From: an uncultured Isosphaeraceae bacterium
GTDB lineage: Bacteria; Planctomycetota; Planctomycetia; Isosphaerales; Isosphaeraceae
Direction: 5' to 3'
Length of the DNA: 64,000 nucleotides
Assembly: GCA_945957605.1 (NCBI GenBank)
Contig: CAMFLR010000003.1
Coordinates: forward strand, 620,001-684,000
The notes beneath the pieces are model-generated. The model was not told the origin of the DNA. It saw nothing but the letters and a program-made list of their open reading frames with translations, and made no database searches. Positions 44,298 through 53,652 of the stretch are shown here, piece after piece; within the stretch, counting starts at the first letter, position 1, and each line of letters starts with the position of its first letter. A program made the translations under genes and the position numbers.

Positions 44298-45582
44298 CTT
44301 TGTTAGCCGGCTTGACCTTTGGATTGCTAAGCCCCGAGCCGTTCTTGTTGAAGAAATCAATCGCGTGTGGAATGCCGGTTGTGATCATCGGATCGTAGTG
44401 GCCGCCTTCGTCGACGAATTCGAGCGTGACTCGTTTACCCGCCTCGCTAAGAGTACGCGCGAATCTTGATGTCTCGTCGCTCGTGATCGTGTCATCGTCA
44501 CGCGCCTGGAAGAGAAACACGGGGCAATTGATCGCCCCGATGTGGTGCGCCGGGTTGAAGTCGTACAAAATGGCTTTTGAATTGGGTACTGTCGCGAGTA
44601 CGGCGGCGCGTTGATTGCCCGGGAAATTTCGCATCACATCCGACCGCGGCGCGAATGCTGCGCACGCTCGTATCCGCGCATCGTTCTCGCATAGGACGAG
44701 TGCCATTGTGCCGGCCGAACTATGTCCGGCTGCGAACAACCGTTGAGGATCGACCTCGGGCGCACTCTTCAGCATCCAGCGAATTGCGGCGTCGGCGTTG
44801 AGTAGGCCTGCGTTTGCGGCGACGAACTTGTCACATGCAGCGACCAGATCCGCGTTGATTTGCTGCGGGCGACTGTTGTCGACGGGACCGTCGAGCGAGT
44901 AGGCGAGCACGGCGTAACCTGCGCGAACATAAGGTACATGTTCGGGCCGGTCTCCATCCGCGAGATCAATCCCGGTCAAAAGCACGGTTCCGGCCGGGGC
45001 AATCACCACACACGGAAGAGACTTCACGGCGTTCACGCGGTCGGGCACGTAAAGCCAGGCGGTCATCGACGTCGTCGGTTGGTTGGGGTCCCCCTTGGCC
45101 GTTACCTCATAAACACGAATGCCCTGCTCGAGGATCCGCCCCTTGCCGCGCGGGGGGAACTGGGCCGCAGGAATCACGTTGCCGGTGACGCGGGTTGTTG
45201 GCAAGTTGCTGGGTGGCAATGGCGGAGGTAGAGGGGGCGGTGCGACTGGGCGTGCGGCGGTCCAGCTAAAGCTGAGGACCGAGATGAACATGATCAAAAA
45301 GAACAATCCGCCGATCAGAACGATCGGACTCGACGCGCTGCGCGTCGCCTGACGGTCTCGAACCGATCGTGGCGGCTCGGCCGACCAACTCGATCGCGAT
45401 CGCCGCGGGCGTTGTGTACCGGCGTCGAGAACGGGATCGGGTGCAAAATCAGACGCCTTCGCCACGGCATTCGGAATCCGGATCGTCCCATTGCACTGCT
45501 TGCACTGGGCTTTCCTGCCACCGAGTTCATCGTTGACGGAGTACATCTTATGGCATGTCGGACATTCAAATTCGATCGCCAT
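44281..45582 (-). CDS. Alpha/beta hydrolase with N-terminal zinc ribbon and membrane helix
   Basis: A protein of 433 residues. Residues 4-38 are a zinc ribbon (FECPTCHKMYSVNDELGG, CKQC), followed by a Ser/Arg-rich linker and one membrane helix (SPIVLIGGLFFLIMFISVLS). A second Pro-rich linker leads to a dienelactone-hydrolase-like domain with nucleophile elbow GHSSAG, acid in QARDDDTITS and His in DEGGHYDPM. The ribbon is presumably cytoplasmic and the hydrolase outside. The ATG at 45582 has GGAGGAT six bases upstream; 45624 would add 14 residues. The combination is unusual outside planctomycetes, where such ribbons cap many proteins. The substrate is unknown. Confidence 0.82.
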   Translation of the reverse strand: MAIEFECPTCHKMYSVNDELGGRKAQCKQCNGTIRIPNAVAKASDFAPDPVLDAGTQRPRRSRSSWSAEPPRSVRDRQATRSASSPIVLIGGLFFLIMFISVLSFSWTAARPVAPPPLPPPLPPSNLPTTRVTGNVIPAAQFPPRGKGRILEQGIRVYEVTAKGDPNQPTTSMTAWLYVPDRVNAVKSLPCVVIAPAGTVLLTGIDLADGDRPEHVPYVRAGYAVLAYSLDGPVDNSRPQQINADLVAACDKFVAANAGLLNADAAIRWMLKSAPEVDPQRLFAAGHSSAGTMALVLCENDARIRACAAFAPRSDVMRNFPGNQRAAVLATVPNSKAILYDFNPAHHIGAINCPVFLFQARDDDTITSDETSRFARTLSEAGKRVTLEFVDEGGHYDPMITTGIPHAIDFFNKNGSGLSNPKVKPANKDDEPQ

Positions 45583-45896
45583 GAATCGATCCTCCGTCAA
45601 CCAGGCAGCTTCAAGTCCGCACAATGATCCATGAAATCACGTTATGTGATCGCCCATCGGTGATCAAGCGTGCCGCGCTGGGATTCACGGTTCTCATCGC
45701 GAATGGCTTGTGTTAAGTGCAGATAGCAAAATGCTTGGACAAATTGTAATGACCGTTCCAGTCTCTTTACGACGGTCCGGCAATCGTGAATGATGAAATG
45801 CCGTATTCTTTAGATGACGGTTTCTCAGGCCGTCAGCATTGGCAGATCGTCGTGTGCGACTTTCCTTTCTCAAGCGATTCTCCGGGAGAACGGGCA
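45583..45896. other. Intergenic region between divergent genes
   Basis: About 310 bases. It holds the upstream regions of the zinc-ribbon hydrolase and of an exported protein. A longer in-frame start at 45786 exists for the rightward gene but is not used. No RNA gene or repeat was seen. Confidence 0.4.
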
Positions 45897-46967
45897 ATGT
45901 GTGGGCATCGTCGAACTTGGCTCATGGTGCTGGCTGTTGTGTTGATGAGTGGGCTGCAAGCACAGGCACAATGGGGTTACCCTGGAGGATATCGGTCCTA
46001 CGGCTGGGGCGGTTGGGGGATGAATTCCAATCCCAACGCAACCTACATGGCCGGCCTGGGTGCATTTGCCCGCGGCAAAGGGGCGTACGAAGTCGACGAT
46101 GCGAAGGCTCGCTCGGTTAATGTCGACACGATGATCAAATGGAACAAGGCCCTCCGCGCACGGCAGGCCGAACTTGCGGCCGAACAGGCACGTGATGATG
46201 CTCGGCGTGCGGCCGATAGCGCGATTCGCGTCGACGCACGGCATGTTACCGACGGCAGCACGCTTAACGCCCTGCTCATGCAGATCTTCGAATTCGACCC
46301 GGCTGTGACTCGTGCATCGCAATCGCGTACCGCTCTCACCGCGAAGGCGATCAAGGAAATCCCGTTCGAGTGGGATACCGATGCAATCACCATTTGCATC
46401 GATCAGATGACCGGCAAGGATTCGCTACCCGACTGCCTCACGCGCGACAATTTCGTTCCCGAAAGAAGTGCTCTTCGGACGGCGATCTCGGCTGCGCTTG
46501 CTGAAGAAAAGAAGGGCAATGTCTCGGCTGACACGACCAAGAAGCTGCAATCCGCGATCAACGACTTCCGCGCACGGTTCGTGAAACAGGTGCCGGAATT
46601 CGACGCGACGTATAACGATGCACTCGACTATTTCTCGACGATGGCAAGCCTCTCGCGCATGCTCAACGACCCGAGCATGAGCAAGATTCTCAACGACCTC
46701 GACAACGCCAAGGAAACGTCGATTGGCGAACTCGTCGTCTTCATGCAGTCCTACAACTTGAAGTTCGCGCCAGCGAAGTCGGACAATCAGATGGCGATCT
46801 ATCAAAATCTGGTGCCGCTGCTCACGCAGGTTGCAGCCGATTTGAAGGCCCGCACTCCCAGTCCCAAACAGCCCGATGCCAGCGCCAACCTGCGGGGCGC
46901 GGCGAAGGACGCGTTCAAGTCGATGGACTGGAAGCACCTCGATGCGCAACAGTCAAAGGCGCCTTGA
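45897..46967 (+). CDS. Exported helical protein of unknown function
   Basis: A protein of 356 residues with a signal peptide ending at LQAQAQWG (about residue 25). A Gly/Tyr/Trp-rich segment (YPGGYRSYGWGGWGMNSNP) follows, then long charged helices (NKALRARQAELAAEQARDD). The rest is helical with no recognised motif. The ATG at 45897 has GGGAGAA upstream and places the signal peptide at the N-terminus. I recall similar planctomycete proteins with a Gly/Tyr-rich head, without known function. A hairpin follows the gene. Confidence 0.7.
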   Translation: MCGHRRTWLMVLAVVLMSGLQAQAQWGYPGGYRSYGWGGWGMNSNPNATYMAGLGAFARGKGAYEVDDAKARSVNVDTMIKWNKALRARQAELAAEQARDDARRAADSAIRVDARHVTDGSTLNALLMQIFEFDPAVTRASQSRTALTAKAIKEIPFEWDTDAITICIDQMTGKDSLPDCLTRDNFVPERSALRTAISAALAEEKKGNVSADTTKKLQSAINDFRARFVKQVPEFDATYNDALDYFSTMASLSRMLNDPSMSKILNDLDNAKETSIGELVVFMQSYNLKFAPAKSDNQMAIYQNLVPLLTQVAADLKARTPSPKQPDASANLRGAAKDAFKSMDWKHLDAQQSKAP

Positions 46968-46989
46968 GCCGGCACGAAGATTTGCGAGC

Positions 46990-47020
46990 ACACCCCGCAG
47001 CATGAGAACGTTGCGGGGTG
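46990..47020 (+). terminator. Hairpin after the exported helical protein gene
   Basis: CACCCCGCA and TTGCGGGGTG flank an 11-base loop 22 bases after the stop codon. There is no clean T tract, so it may act only as a transcript-stabilising hairpin. Confidence 0.45.
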
Positions 47021-47257
47021 ATCTGAGTATTATCTAATATGCTGAAAAGCGCGATGCGATCGGGCGTCAATGAGCGGGGCGATTGATGTTCGAGTGGCTG
47101 AATGGAGTAAACGATTAAATATGTGGTTTTCGGAATCTCCGGACGAGAACTATAAAGCAGACAGAACTGATTCGTGCCAGGGGATCAGATGCGAAACCGT
47201 TTGGCTTCGCACCCTTTAATATCCTCGTCGATGAAATGAACAGGGCCGCAGCGCCGA

Positions 47258-48598
47258 TTAAGCGGCCGGACGTGCGCCACCGTTCTTTCCGCGATTGCGC
47301 AGAAAGAGGCCCAGGGCGACGAGTCCACCAAAGGCGAGTGCACCGATGGTCGAGGGCTCGGGCGTGGGAACCGGGACGATCGGGGTCTGGTTGCCACCGC
47401 CGGTGGGCGGGTTGGGGTCGTCCGACTTAGGATTTGGATCGTTCGACTTCGGGTTTGGATCGGTGATCGGTCCGAGATTGGGAGGCGTTGGGGGGATCAG
47501 CGTATTGCTTCCGGAAATTGGCGTCCAATGATAGGGAAAGTCGAGCGGGTTGCTTGAATTTGGAAGAGGTGTTTCCGACGAGGGCACTTGCAACGCAGCG
47601 CCACGAGATGCTCCACCGAACGAGCCGGAGGTTGGAGACCCGAAGCCAGACGATTGACCCACGTCGCCCGCGTTTGAGCCACCGAAGTTGCCGCCGTTCC
47701 CGCCGTTGCCATAGCTGCTGCTGTCGTACCGCAAGGGCATCACGTTTCCTGTGAACGTAATGCCTTGCAGTTCCGGCTCCCGCGGGGGAATTTGCACGAT
47801 CATGTCCTGCACGCCGTCGACCGTGAGCGTGTAGAGGTTGCCCTGCTTCGGCCCTTCGCCGTTGATCGATTGGAGATATGTTTGTGCCAGGGCGATCGAC
47901 GGGTCGGTTCCCGCGAATGACGATGAACCGGCGGTCACGTCGAGCGGATTGTTGGGATTCTCGCGGACGATTTCCCAGACAGCAATTTGAAGCGCGGCGG
48001 CCTGAGTCGCGGTCAGCGATGCGCTGAAGTTTGGGAACCAGCGGCCGAACAACTCTCTGATCTTGTCCGCCTTGGCCTCACCCATGGTGCCGATGTCGTT
48101 GGCGTTGTATTCCAGCGGCATCAGGTTCCAGGTGTACGTGCCGCCTTGCGAGACATCTTCCAGCGGTTCGCCGCAAAAGCCATAGAAGTGGCCGGGAGCC
48201 GAGCCGACGAGGTCGCGCGAGTACGTTCCGCCCGTTTGACTGAAGGAAAGACGGCCGGGATCGATCTCCCGGACGTCGGGCGGTGATTTGCCATCGCCGT
48301 TGGGGTCGAGCACCGTGCGCTTGATAAGCGGGAAACCGCCGGGATCGAACCGGTTGAGCGTGGCGGTCACTGTCGGCCAAACCTTTTCCTGCGAGGGGAC
48401 GCTTCCGACCTCGGCGGGCTGAGAAAGGTTCGGCGTAACGACTGGCGCAGGTTGAGCCTGCGTCGTATTGATCGCACCATCGGCCGGCTGTGAAGGAGTT
48501 GGCGTAACAACCGGCCCCGCCTGCGCTTGCGACGCAATGCCCACGAGTACCACGCCAAAACCAAGCGAGCGGATTGTGCGGAGTAGGCTCTTAATCAT
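47258..48598 (-). CDS. PEP-CTERM surface protein with possible thioester domain
   Basis: A protein of 446 residues: signal peptide to about residue 28 (QAQAG), a duplicated Pro/Gln segment (PVVTPTPSQPADG / PVVTPNLSQPAEVG), and a globular domain at about 75-260. That domain contains FYGFCGEPLED (Cys142), WNLMPLEYN and TQAAALQIAVWEIV (Gln204), the layout of thioester domains in which a Cys and a Gln crosslink. A Gly/Asn/Ser-rich linker with DPNPKS repeats leads to a C-terminal PEP-CTERM signal (TPEPSTIGALAFGGLVALGL, then RNRGK). PEP-CTERM proteins are sorted by the EpsH/exosortase system to the surface. The ATG at 48598 fits the signal peptide; 48649 would add 17 residues. Confidence 0.82.
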   Translation of the reverse strand: MIKSLLRTIRSLGFGVVLVGIASQAQAGPVVTPTPSQPADGAINTTQAQPAPVVTPNLSQPAEVGSVPSQEKVWPTVTATLNRFDPGGFPLIKRTVLDPNGDGKSPPDVREIDPGRLSFSQTGGTYSRDLVGSAPGHFYGFCGEPLEDVSQGGTYTWNLMPLEYNANDIGTMGEAKADKIRELFGRWFPNFSASLTATQAAALQIAVWEIVRENPNNPLDVTAGSSSFAGTDPSIALAQTYLQSINGEGPKQGNLYTLTVDGVQDMIVQIPPREPELQGITFTGNVMPLRYDSSSYGNGGNGGNFGGSNAGDVGQSSGFGSPTSGSFGGASRGAALQVPSSETPLPNSSNPLDFPYHWTPISGSNTLIPPTPPNLGPITDPNPKSNDPNPKSDDPNPPTGGGNQTPIVPVPTPEPSTIGALAFGGLVALGLFLRNRGKNGGARPAA

Positions 48599-48995
48599 GT
48601 GAGCTGGTCTTCGGTGTCGAAATCGTACAATTTCGTGAGCGTATGCCAATCCATGAGGCCGGCGCGTACAACGATCGGACCGGCCAGTTCATCCGGGGCG
48701 TACAGGAACGAAAGCCAAATTCCAGGGGGCGGAGCCGAGAATTAGGTCAGCGTGCCGTTTGGTGTTTGCGTCAGTCTTTGCGGTCGACTTTCACTCGGGC
48801 ACTTCAACGTGTCACCGAGAGAATCATAGGCGACGGAGGCAGCGAGACAATTCCACTCACTTCTCCTTAGTACCGTTTCTACCTTTTGCAACTCAAACTG
48901 TGACCGTCGCGCTTATTTGCCGCGACGATTCGTGCTTTTGCCCGCAGTCTGTCAGCGATTTGGCCACACTGTGATGAATTTTCACATCAGAGCCG
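48599..48995. other. Gene-free stretch upstream of the PEP-CTERM gene
   Basis: About 400 bases between two leftward genes. It probably holds the promoter of the PEP-CTERM gene; on the minus strand a weak TTGAGT (18 bases) TACTAA pair occurs near 48870-48900. No coding frame is convincing. Confidence 0.35.
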
Positions 48996-50882
48996 TCAAT
49001 CTACCGATTCGTCGTTCTGGCGGTTCTCGAAGAACGAGCTCAGCGCCCAGATGCGCTTCACCTGCTGCACGACGACGATCCCCATCACCGCCAGGATCGC
49101 CAGCACCATGTCGGGATGATGGTTCGGGTCGGACGATCGTCCGTGAATCCAGGCGTCGAACGCAAGCAGCGAATAGCAACTCATCGAGATGAGTGTCGTC
49201 ATCCATACGAGTTTGCTTCGCGCCCACAATCCCGAGATGGCAATGAGCAACCCATAACCCAGAATGAGCGCGCTGGCGGTGGCGTTGCGCAGGTGGAAGA
49301 TCGCGGTGATGCAAACGAGGTCGGCAATCACCCAGAGCGGCCGGGCTCGTTCGACGCACTTGGGGTTCTTGCCCAGTCGATGGCAAACCAGGGTGACGAA
49401 TATCCAGAGCATCTCGACGCTCGTTACGCGAACGTGCGCGTTGAAGTCGAGCGCGGGATTACCCATGAAGTTCGACTGGGTGAAGAACGAAATCAGCCCA
49501 AGGCCGAGCAATCGACATGTGAGCGCAGGCTCGCGCCGGATCTTGCGACGAATCCCGCCGAGGAAGCCGGCTGGCGAGGCGTCGATTTCCTCACCGAGCA
49601 AAAAGCGGTCGAGATCATCCGCGAGCGCGGCCGCCGAGGAATAACGCCACGTCGCGTCTTTTTCGAGGCATTTGAGACAAATGTGTTCGAGTGCACGAGG
49701 GGCGGTCGGATTGAGCTTGCGCGGCGATTCCGGCTCGCGCTCCATGATCATCACGAGCGTTTCCATCACCGTCGACGCACGAAACGGCTGCCGACCTGTG
49801 AGTAGCTCGTAAAGAATCGCGCCCAGGCTGTAAATATCAGCCGATGCCGTGATGTCGTTACGTCCTGCCGCCTGTTCGGGTGCCATATAACCGGGGGTGC
49901 CCAGCGGCGCACCAGAGCCAGTTGGCCCGTTACGGCCAAGTTGTTTGGCGAGGCCGAAATCGGTGACGTGCGGGAGGCCGGCTTCGTCGAACAGAATGTT
50001 GGCTGGCTTCAAATCGCGATGCACCAGACCACGGCGATGCGCATGATGCATCGCCCGCGCCATAGTCGCGACGATCCTCGCCGCCCGCGTTGCGTCGATT
50101 CGGCTCTTCTTCAACCGACGTGCGAGCGAGCCGCCGGTCATCAGCCGCATCGTGTAATACGGCCGTCCGGCATGCTTGTTGACATCAAGAATCGGAACGA
50201 TGTTGGGATGTTCAAGGTTCGACGCAGCTTCCGCCTCGCCGCGAAAGCGGACGATCTCGGCCTCTGATGCAAACCCACCCGAGGCGATCATCTTGAGTGC
50301 AACGATCCGATTCACCTCGACGTGGCGCGCCCGATAGACAACGCCCATCCCGCCTCGGCCGATCACTTCAAGCAGTTCGTAAGGGCCAATCCGCGTCGGG
50401 CTCGAATCGTCTCGGCGCTGAATTGGCGCGGTCTCGTCGTTGTCGAGTTTGAGCTCCTCAAACAGCCCGGACAGGCTTTCGGCATCGGCGCTGAAGCGTT
50501 CGAGGTACTCTTCAGGATGCGGCGTATCGCCGTCGAGTTGGCGGAGCTCGATTTCAAGCGCCACGAGTTCGCGCAGCACCGGCGCACGCGCGTCATCGCC
50601 CAGACCGGGCAGTAAATCTTCGATTCGCGGCTTCTTGCTTTCGCGCCACTCGTCTTCGAACTGCTGGCAAAGCTGATCGACCCTGCGCGCAATCGCGAGC
50701 GGGTCGGATTTGGGCGGCGTGATATGCGGTCTGGGAATCGCGGTCGGTTGGGCCTCGTCGGCTTCGACCTTGCCGCAAATGGAATCAACGCGAAGGGAGA
50801 GCCGAAACGATACGGGACCGCGAGGCGTTGGGGCAGTGTTCGACTCGCGAGAGGCGGGGTGGGGGGGAGCCGTCTCGTTCAT
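48996..50882 (-). CDS. Ser/Thr protein kinase with six C-terminal membrane helices
   Basis: A 628-residue protein. Residues 62-145 form the helical module seen ahead of many planctomycete kinases. The kinase domain (about 167-435) has GRGGMGVVYRA (176-186), Lys197, HRDLKPAN (288-295), DFG (308-310), the TPGYMAPEQ loop and ILYELLTGRQPF. It is therefore an RD-type kinase likely activated by loop phosphorylation. Six hydrophobic helices lie at about 460-625 in place of an extracytoplasmic sensor domain. Its start overlaps the stop of the upstream ECF sigma gene by ATGA, so the two are translationally coupled. Confidence 0.93.
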   Translation of the reverse strand: MNETAPPHPASRESNTAPTPRGPVSFRLSLRVDSICGKVEADEAQPTAIPRPHITPPKSDPLAIARRVDQLCQQFEDEWRESKKPRIEDLLPGLGDDARAPVLRELVALEIELRQLDGDTPHPEEYLERFSADAESLSGLFEELKLDNDETAPIQRRDDSSPTRIGPYELLEVIGRGGMGVVYRARHVEVNRIVALKMIASGGFASEAEIVRFRGEAEAASNLEHPNIVPILDVNKHAGRPYYTMRLMTGGSLARRLKKSRIDATRAARIVATMARAMHHAHRRGLVHRDLKPANILFDEAGLPHVTDFGLAKQLGRNGPTGSGAPLGTPGYMAPEQAAGRNDITASADIYSLGAILYELLTGRQPFRASTVMETLVMIMEREPESPRKLNPTAPRALEHICLKCLEKDATWRYSSAAALADDLDRFLLGEEIDASPAGFLGGIRRKIRREPALTCRLLGLGLISFFTQSNFMGNPALDFNAHVRVTSVEMLWIFVTLVCHRLGKNPKCVERARPLWVIADLVCITAIFHLRNATASALILGYGLLIAISGLWARSKLVWMTTLISMSCYSLLAFDAWIHGRSSDPNHHPDMVLAILAVMGIVVVQQVKRIWALSSFFENRQNDESVD

Positions 50883-51535
50883 TCACCGTCCCCTAACTCG
50901 TTGTCGTCCTTGCTCCATATCTGGCGGATGAGGTCAAGACGTCGCGCGACGGTGCGCTTGGCACAGCCGAGGCGCTCGCCGATTTCGTCGACCGTGTAGC
51001 CTTCCATGCGCCAGATGGCGATCTGGCGCAAGGCATCGTCTTCGAGTTGATCGAGCAGAAACGACGTCTGGTCGGCAATCATCGCCGCGAATTCGGGGCT
51101 CGGCTCGCGTGCGGCGATTGCCATCAACGGATCGTCGAATGAAGACTGATCGTTGGACGCAGCCGCCTCGACGCGATAGCGATCTCCGCCGCGTTTGAGT
51201 GCACGCTGACGATCGAGCTGCGCCGAGGCCTTGCGCGCGGTGATGACGACCAGCAATCGCCAGAGCGAGTCGCGATCTTCGAGCCGAGGGAAGCGGCCAC
51301 CGGCGAGACCTGCGCAGAAGCTATCGAACGCGCTGAGGGCGGCGTCTTCTTCGTCGGCATCGGCACCGGGCCGGCGGGCGCTCGCCAGTTTGCGTCGCGC
51401 CAGGCGCACGAGCTGATCGAAATAGCGTTCCCAGAGCACCTGGGCCGCGGCGTGATCGCCGGCCTTCAGATCGCCCACGCACCGGGTGATTGATCCCGAA
51501 CTCAGGTCGTTGTCGTCGACGAGTCTCGTGGTCAT
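50879..51535 (-). CDS. ECF-type RNA polymerase sigma factor (ECF sigma HTH, PF07638-like)
   Basis: A protein of 218 residues with sigma2 (HAAAQVLWERYFDQLVRLAR, ALSAFDSFCAGLAGG, LWRLLVVITARKASAQLDRQ) and sigma4 (DDALRQIAIWRMEGYTVDEI, LGCAKRTVARRLDLIRQIW). Its GDLKAGDHAAAQ-type N-terminus and KRTVARRL helix mark the planctomycete-rich ECF group often found next to kinases. The ATG at 51535 has GAGGA upstream; a start at 51631 would add 32 residues into a divergent promoter. It overlaps the kinase gene by four bases. Confidence 0.92.
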   Translation of the reverse strand: MTTRLVDDNDLSSGSITRCVGDLKAGDHAAAQVLWERYFDQLVRLARRKLASARRPGADADEEDAALSAFDSFCAGLAGGRFPRLEDRDSLWRLLVVITARKASAQLDRQRALKRGGDRYRVEAAASNDQSSFDDPLMAIAAREPSPEFAAMIADQTSFLLDQLEDDALRQIAIWRMEGYTVDEIGERLGCAKRTVARRLDLIRQIWSKDDNELGDGE

Positions 51536-51663
51536 TGGCCGGTCCTCAGAAAAATGCCTGGCACGGCGGACCGCTTGTTTCCCAGCCAGTAACTGTCGGT
51601 TCGGCCTGCCATCGGCCGAGCCCTTTACCAATCTCCCCGTTACGGCGGGTTGGAGATATAAGC

Positions 51664-53220
51664 ATGTTCGCGATGATCGCCGACACGCGGCTCTGCGGAG
51701 CCGCGCCGGGAGCCGTGCTGCGCTCCCAAACTGTTCGTTATAACCGTTGCAATCGTCCGATACGGACGCATTTGCTTATCGGACTGCTGACGTTGGCCGC
51801 GATAGCGATTCCGGCGGAGAGCCACGCAAGCGACTTGCCGGCGCTGCACGTCCAGGGCCGGCACTTCGTTGACGACTCTGGACGGGTCGTGATCCTACGC
51901 GGATTAAACATTTCTGGGAACTCCAAGGTTCCACCTTTTCATCCCGGGGCAGGGGCCGCGGATCTCGACCGAGTTGCAGCGCTGGGAATGAATGCAATTC
52001 GCCTCCTCTTTATCTGGGAGGCGTATGAGCCACATCCTGGCCAATACCGCGACGATTACCTCGCTTCGTTAAGAAAAGTCGCCGAAATGGCAGCGGCGCG
52101 AGGGATTTACACGATCGTCGATTTCCATCAGGACGGCTTTTCGCGTTATTGCTCCCGCGGCACCGGCGCCGGCTTCCCAGCCTGGACGGTCACAAAACGC
52201 GGAACGCTCGCCGCGCCTGATAACTCGGTCAATAGCTCGAAATGGCCGATTTTGATGATCACCGATCCGATAATGCACAAGTCGTTCACAGATTTCTATG
52301 CCGATACGAACGGCGCTCGCACCGCATTTCTGCGGACAGTCGATCGCGTCGCGATGTCGCTTGCCGACGTGAAAGGAATCGCCGGCTACGACCTGCTCAA
52401 CGAGCCATGGGGCGACGAAAAGACAGAACTGGCCCCACTTTACGAGGATATGGCTCGTGTGATCAGAGCACGCCACGCGAGCGCGATCATCTTCGTGGAA
52501 GGAAACATCACCACGAATTGCGGCCTCGACACCGGCTTGCCGCAGCCGAGATACACCGGCTTCGCTTATGCGCCACATTACTACAAGCCGTTGACGATGA
52601 TTCTCAAAGGTTGGCGCAGCTCGGCCCTGCCGATTGATCTCGCTTTCCGTCACATGGAAGGTCGGGCTGCCGAGTGGAATTGCCCGCTCTTCCTCGGCGA
52701 ATTCGGCGTTTGTGCGAACGCGACAAATGCGGAAATGTACATCACCGCCCTCTACGATCGCATCGATGCCGCCCTCGCCTCGAGCACGCAGTGGAATCTC
52801 ACGCCCGGCTGGACCCCCGAATACAAGGATGGCTGGAACGGCGAGGACCTCTGCATCCTCGATCGCCAGGGGAAACTACGCCACAACTTCGTGCCTCGGC
52901 CCTACCCGCGGCTGACCGCCGGCAGCCCTGTGAGCTTTACATACACCGACTCACGCGGCAGCGCAGAACGTTCGCTGACTTACACTTGGGTCAATCGACC
53001 GGAGTTGGGCGCAACGGAGATTGCATTGCCCGAGATGCTGTTTCGCACGGGTACGCGGGTTCAGGTCCTGACCAGAGGCGTCTCGGTTCAGGCCATCCAC
53101 GACTTCAACCGCCGGGCCATTGTTTGTAGGTCGGATTACACCGGGACGATTTCGATACGGGTCTTTGAACCGGGTACTGCCGTCGTCGCACAGGGGCGGC
53201 GGGGTATTCTCAGTAGATGA
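51664..53220 (+). CDS. Glycoside hydrolase family 5, endoglycoceramidase-like
   Basis: A protein of 518 residues with a hydrophobic signal/anchor at about 35-55 and a (beta/alpha)8 domain at 60-420. Catalytic residues are Glu247 (LLNEPWGDE, acid/base) and Glu346 (FLGEFGVC, nucleophile), with His155 and His305. VDFHQDGFSRYC...GFPAW closely follows the endoglycoceramidase pattern, in which a HQD-x-x-SR loop binds the sugar-lipid junction. A C-terminal beta domain (about 425-510) also fits that family. Such enzymes release the glycan from glycosphingolipids, but other beta-1,4-glucan-like substrates are possible. The ATG at 51664 has GGAG nine bases upstream. Confidence 0.88.
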   Translation: MFAMIADTRLCGAAPGAVLRSQTVRYNRCNRPIRTHLLIGLLTLAAIAIPAESHASDLPALHVQGRHFVDDSGRVVILRGLNISGNSKVPPFHPGAGAADLDRVAALGMNAIRLLFIWEAYEPHPGQYRDDYLASLRKVAEMAAARGIYTIVDFHQDGFSRYCSRGTGAGFPAWTVTKRGTLAAPDNSVNSSKWPILMITDPIMHKSFTDFYADTNGARTAFLRTVDRVAMSLADVKGIAGYDLLNEPWGDEKTELAPLYEDMARVIRARHASAIIFVEGNITTNCGLDTGLPQPRYTGFAYAPHYYKPLTMILKGWRSSALPIDLAFRHMEGRAAEWNCPLFLGEFGVCANATNAEMYITALYDRIDAALASSTQWNLTPGWTPEYKDGWNGEDLCILDRQGKLRHNFVPRPYPRLTAGSPVSFTYTDSRGSAERSLTYTWVNRPELGATEIALPEMLFRTGTRVQVLTRGVSVQAIHDFNRRAIVCRSDYTGTISIRVFEPGTAVVAQGRRGILSR

Positions 53221-53316
53221 TTTCTTGCCAATGACCGCCCGAATCTTCTCCTTAGAATTCATCTTTCAAATAACACGCAGACCACCTTCCTGATAAGCTT
53301 TATGTGGAGGTCAGGT

Positions 53317-53652
53317 ATGAAGCGAATCGACGTGATGACACGACATGGAATCACGCTGCCAGAAGAGCAGATCAAGAATTTCTGCGCTCGTTGGGATATT
53401 TGTGAGCTGGCCGTTTTTGGATCGTTCCTCCGCAACGACTTCGGTGATCACAGCGATATCGACTTCCTTTATCGCCTTAAAGACGATGCCTCTGTCGGAA
53501 TCGACGACGCGATGACGATGGAGAGCGAATTGGCGGCAATCGTCGGGCGAAACGTTGAACTCGTGCGAGCGATCGACGTGGAGACAGGCCCGAACTATAT
53601 TCGCCGCAATCAGATCCTTGCGACGGCTGAGCCAATTTATGTCCAAAGATGA
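53317..53652 (+). CDS. mntA: MntA-type nucleotidyltransferase antitoxin
   Basis: A protein of 111 residues with a minimal nucleotidyltransferase fold. AVFGSFLRNDFGDHSDIDFL (about 33-51) is the GSxxR...DxD signature with Asp47 and Asp49. In HepT/MntA systems this protein adds AMP units to a Tyr of the HEPN toxin and so inactivates it. The ATG at 53317 has GGAGGTC upstream. Its 3' end overlaps the toxin gene by 14 bases, as in other such pairs. Confidence 0.88.
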   Translation: MKRIDVMTRHGITLPEEQIKNFCARWDICELAVFGSFLRNDFGDHSDIDFLYRLKDDASVGIDDAMTMESELAAIVGRNVELVRAIDVETGPNYIRRNQILATAEPIYVQR

